Assembly: GCA_963821885.1 (NCBI GenBank)
Contig: CAWGFN010000001.1
Coordinates: 496,001 to 560,000 of the forward strand
Length of the DNA: 64,000 nucleotides
DNA from: Oleiagrimonas sp963821885
GTDB taxonomy: Bacteria; Pseudomonadota; Gammaproteobacteria; Xanthomonadales; Rhodanobacteraceae
Direction of reading: 5' to 3'
How positions within the stretch are numbered: position 1 is the stretch's first letter; each line of letters starts with the position of its first letter. Of the stretch, positions 63,736-64,000 are shown piece after piece. A program made the position numbers and the translations under genes. The notes below the pieces were generated by a model. That model saw nothing but the letters and a program-made list of their open reading frames with translations, had not been told where the DNA came from and did not search any database.

Positions 63736-64000
63736 ATGCAAACCACGATCCGCACCCTGTTGCTGCTGGCCGCGCTGCCGCTGGCCGCGCATGCCGCCGG
63801 CCCCAGCCATGCCACCCATGGCGACCGCAATGCCGAGGCGTTGAAGGTCATGCAGTCCTCGTTCAAGGCACGCGGCCAGGCCGGCATGGACCGCCTCAGG
63901 CAGGACCCGACGCAGGCGATGTGCTCGAAGTACGCGCCGGACGCGCCACCGGCGGCGCTGGCGCAGAAGATCGCCGCGTCCAACCGCGCGACGGTCAAGT
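63736..64000 (+). CDS. soxX: SoxX, cytochrome subunit of SoxAX (cut by window edge)
   Basis: Only the first 88 residues are inside the window. A signal peptide (1-20) is followed by QAMCSKYAPDAPPAALAQKI and NRATVK, the conserved SoxX N-terminus. The haem CXXCH site is expected beyond the edge. GAAGGAGTCG precedes the ATG at 63736. It pairs with SoxA. soxB has not appeared and is probably just to the right. Confidence 0.88.
   Translation, partial: MQTTIRTLLLLAALPLAAHAAGPSHATHGDRNAEALKVMQSSFKARGQAGMDRLRQDPTQAMCSKYAPDAPPAALAQKIAASNRATVK

Overview
This window is high-GC, densely packed bacterial chromosome. Gene order and protein features point to a gammaproteobacterium of the Xanthomonadales/Lysobacterales, most likely the Rhodanobacteraceae side. 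The evidence is a pyrG-kdsA-eno-ftsB-ispD-ispF-truD-surE-pcm-yqaA-nlpD housekeeping string, a kynurenine-type route to quinolinate (3-hydroxyanthranilate dioxygenase and kynurenine monooxygenase), a MetX-family O-acyltransferase and REP-type intergenic repeats. The genus cannot be fixed from sequence reading alone. The right end carries thiosulfate-oxidation (sox) genes, so the organism is probably a facultative sulfur oxidiser.

Region by region. 1-4007: a nitroreductase fragment, a DUF805 membrane protein, then the minus-strand surE-pcm-yqaA-nlpD genes. 4123-8056: an inserted block with an Smr-domain protein, a Fur-box-controlled iron module (cupredoxin, FTR1 permease, outer-membrane protein), and a CBS-domain protein behind a perfect FNR/ANR-type site followed by a host-attachment-family protein. 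8121-16602: the minus-strand housekeeping string, interrupted by mgtE and a small membrane protein. 16686-18280: the tsdBA thiosulfate dehydrogenase pair. 18386-26176: an M24 aminopeptidase, then a TetR-controlled envelope operon (LolA-like protein, two FtsX-type permeases, ATPase, outer-membrane protein). 26279-30820: parE, a repeat-rich intergenic zone with an orphan gene, 3-hydroxyanthranilate dioxygenase and a ClpP paralogue. 30902-36162: htpG, gluQ, phaR, kmo and a DUF3293 gene. 36235-43165: the complete cytochrome c maturation operon ccmABCDEFGHI, with ccmI read in three frames. 43226-46097: metX, an EmrB-type exporter and tRNA-Leu. 46267-53939: a Ser/Thr signalling neighbourhood (FHA protein, receptor-like kinase, PP2C phosphatase, LysM and SUMF1/TPR proteins) together with a fructosamine-kinase-family gene and slyD. 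54106-55366: rnd and tRNA-Ala. 55792-64000: a sulfur island (CsoR/CstR-type palindrome, two YeeE/YedE half transporters, a Cys-repeat lipoprotein, a His-rich unknown protein, rhodanese, soxCD, soxYZ, a DsrE-like protein, soxA and the start of soxX).

The parts fit together. The Ccm system matures the c-type cytochromes TsdA, TsdB, SoxD, SoxA and SoxX. The sulfur island combines probable sulfur-compound import, sulfur transfer (rhodanese, DsrE, SoxYZ) and oxidation (SoxAX, SoxCD), and TsdBA gives a second route from thiosulfate to tetrathionate. No phage, complete insertion sequence, rRNA or CRISPR array was seen. The least described pieces are the NPCAP-repeat lipoprotein and His-rich protein in the sulfur island, the TetR/LolA-like/FtsX/outer-membrane operon, and the kinase-FHA pair with repeated TRILPG motifs in the kinase tail.
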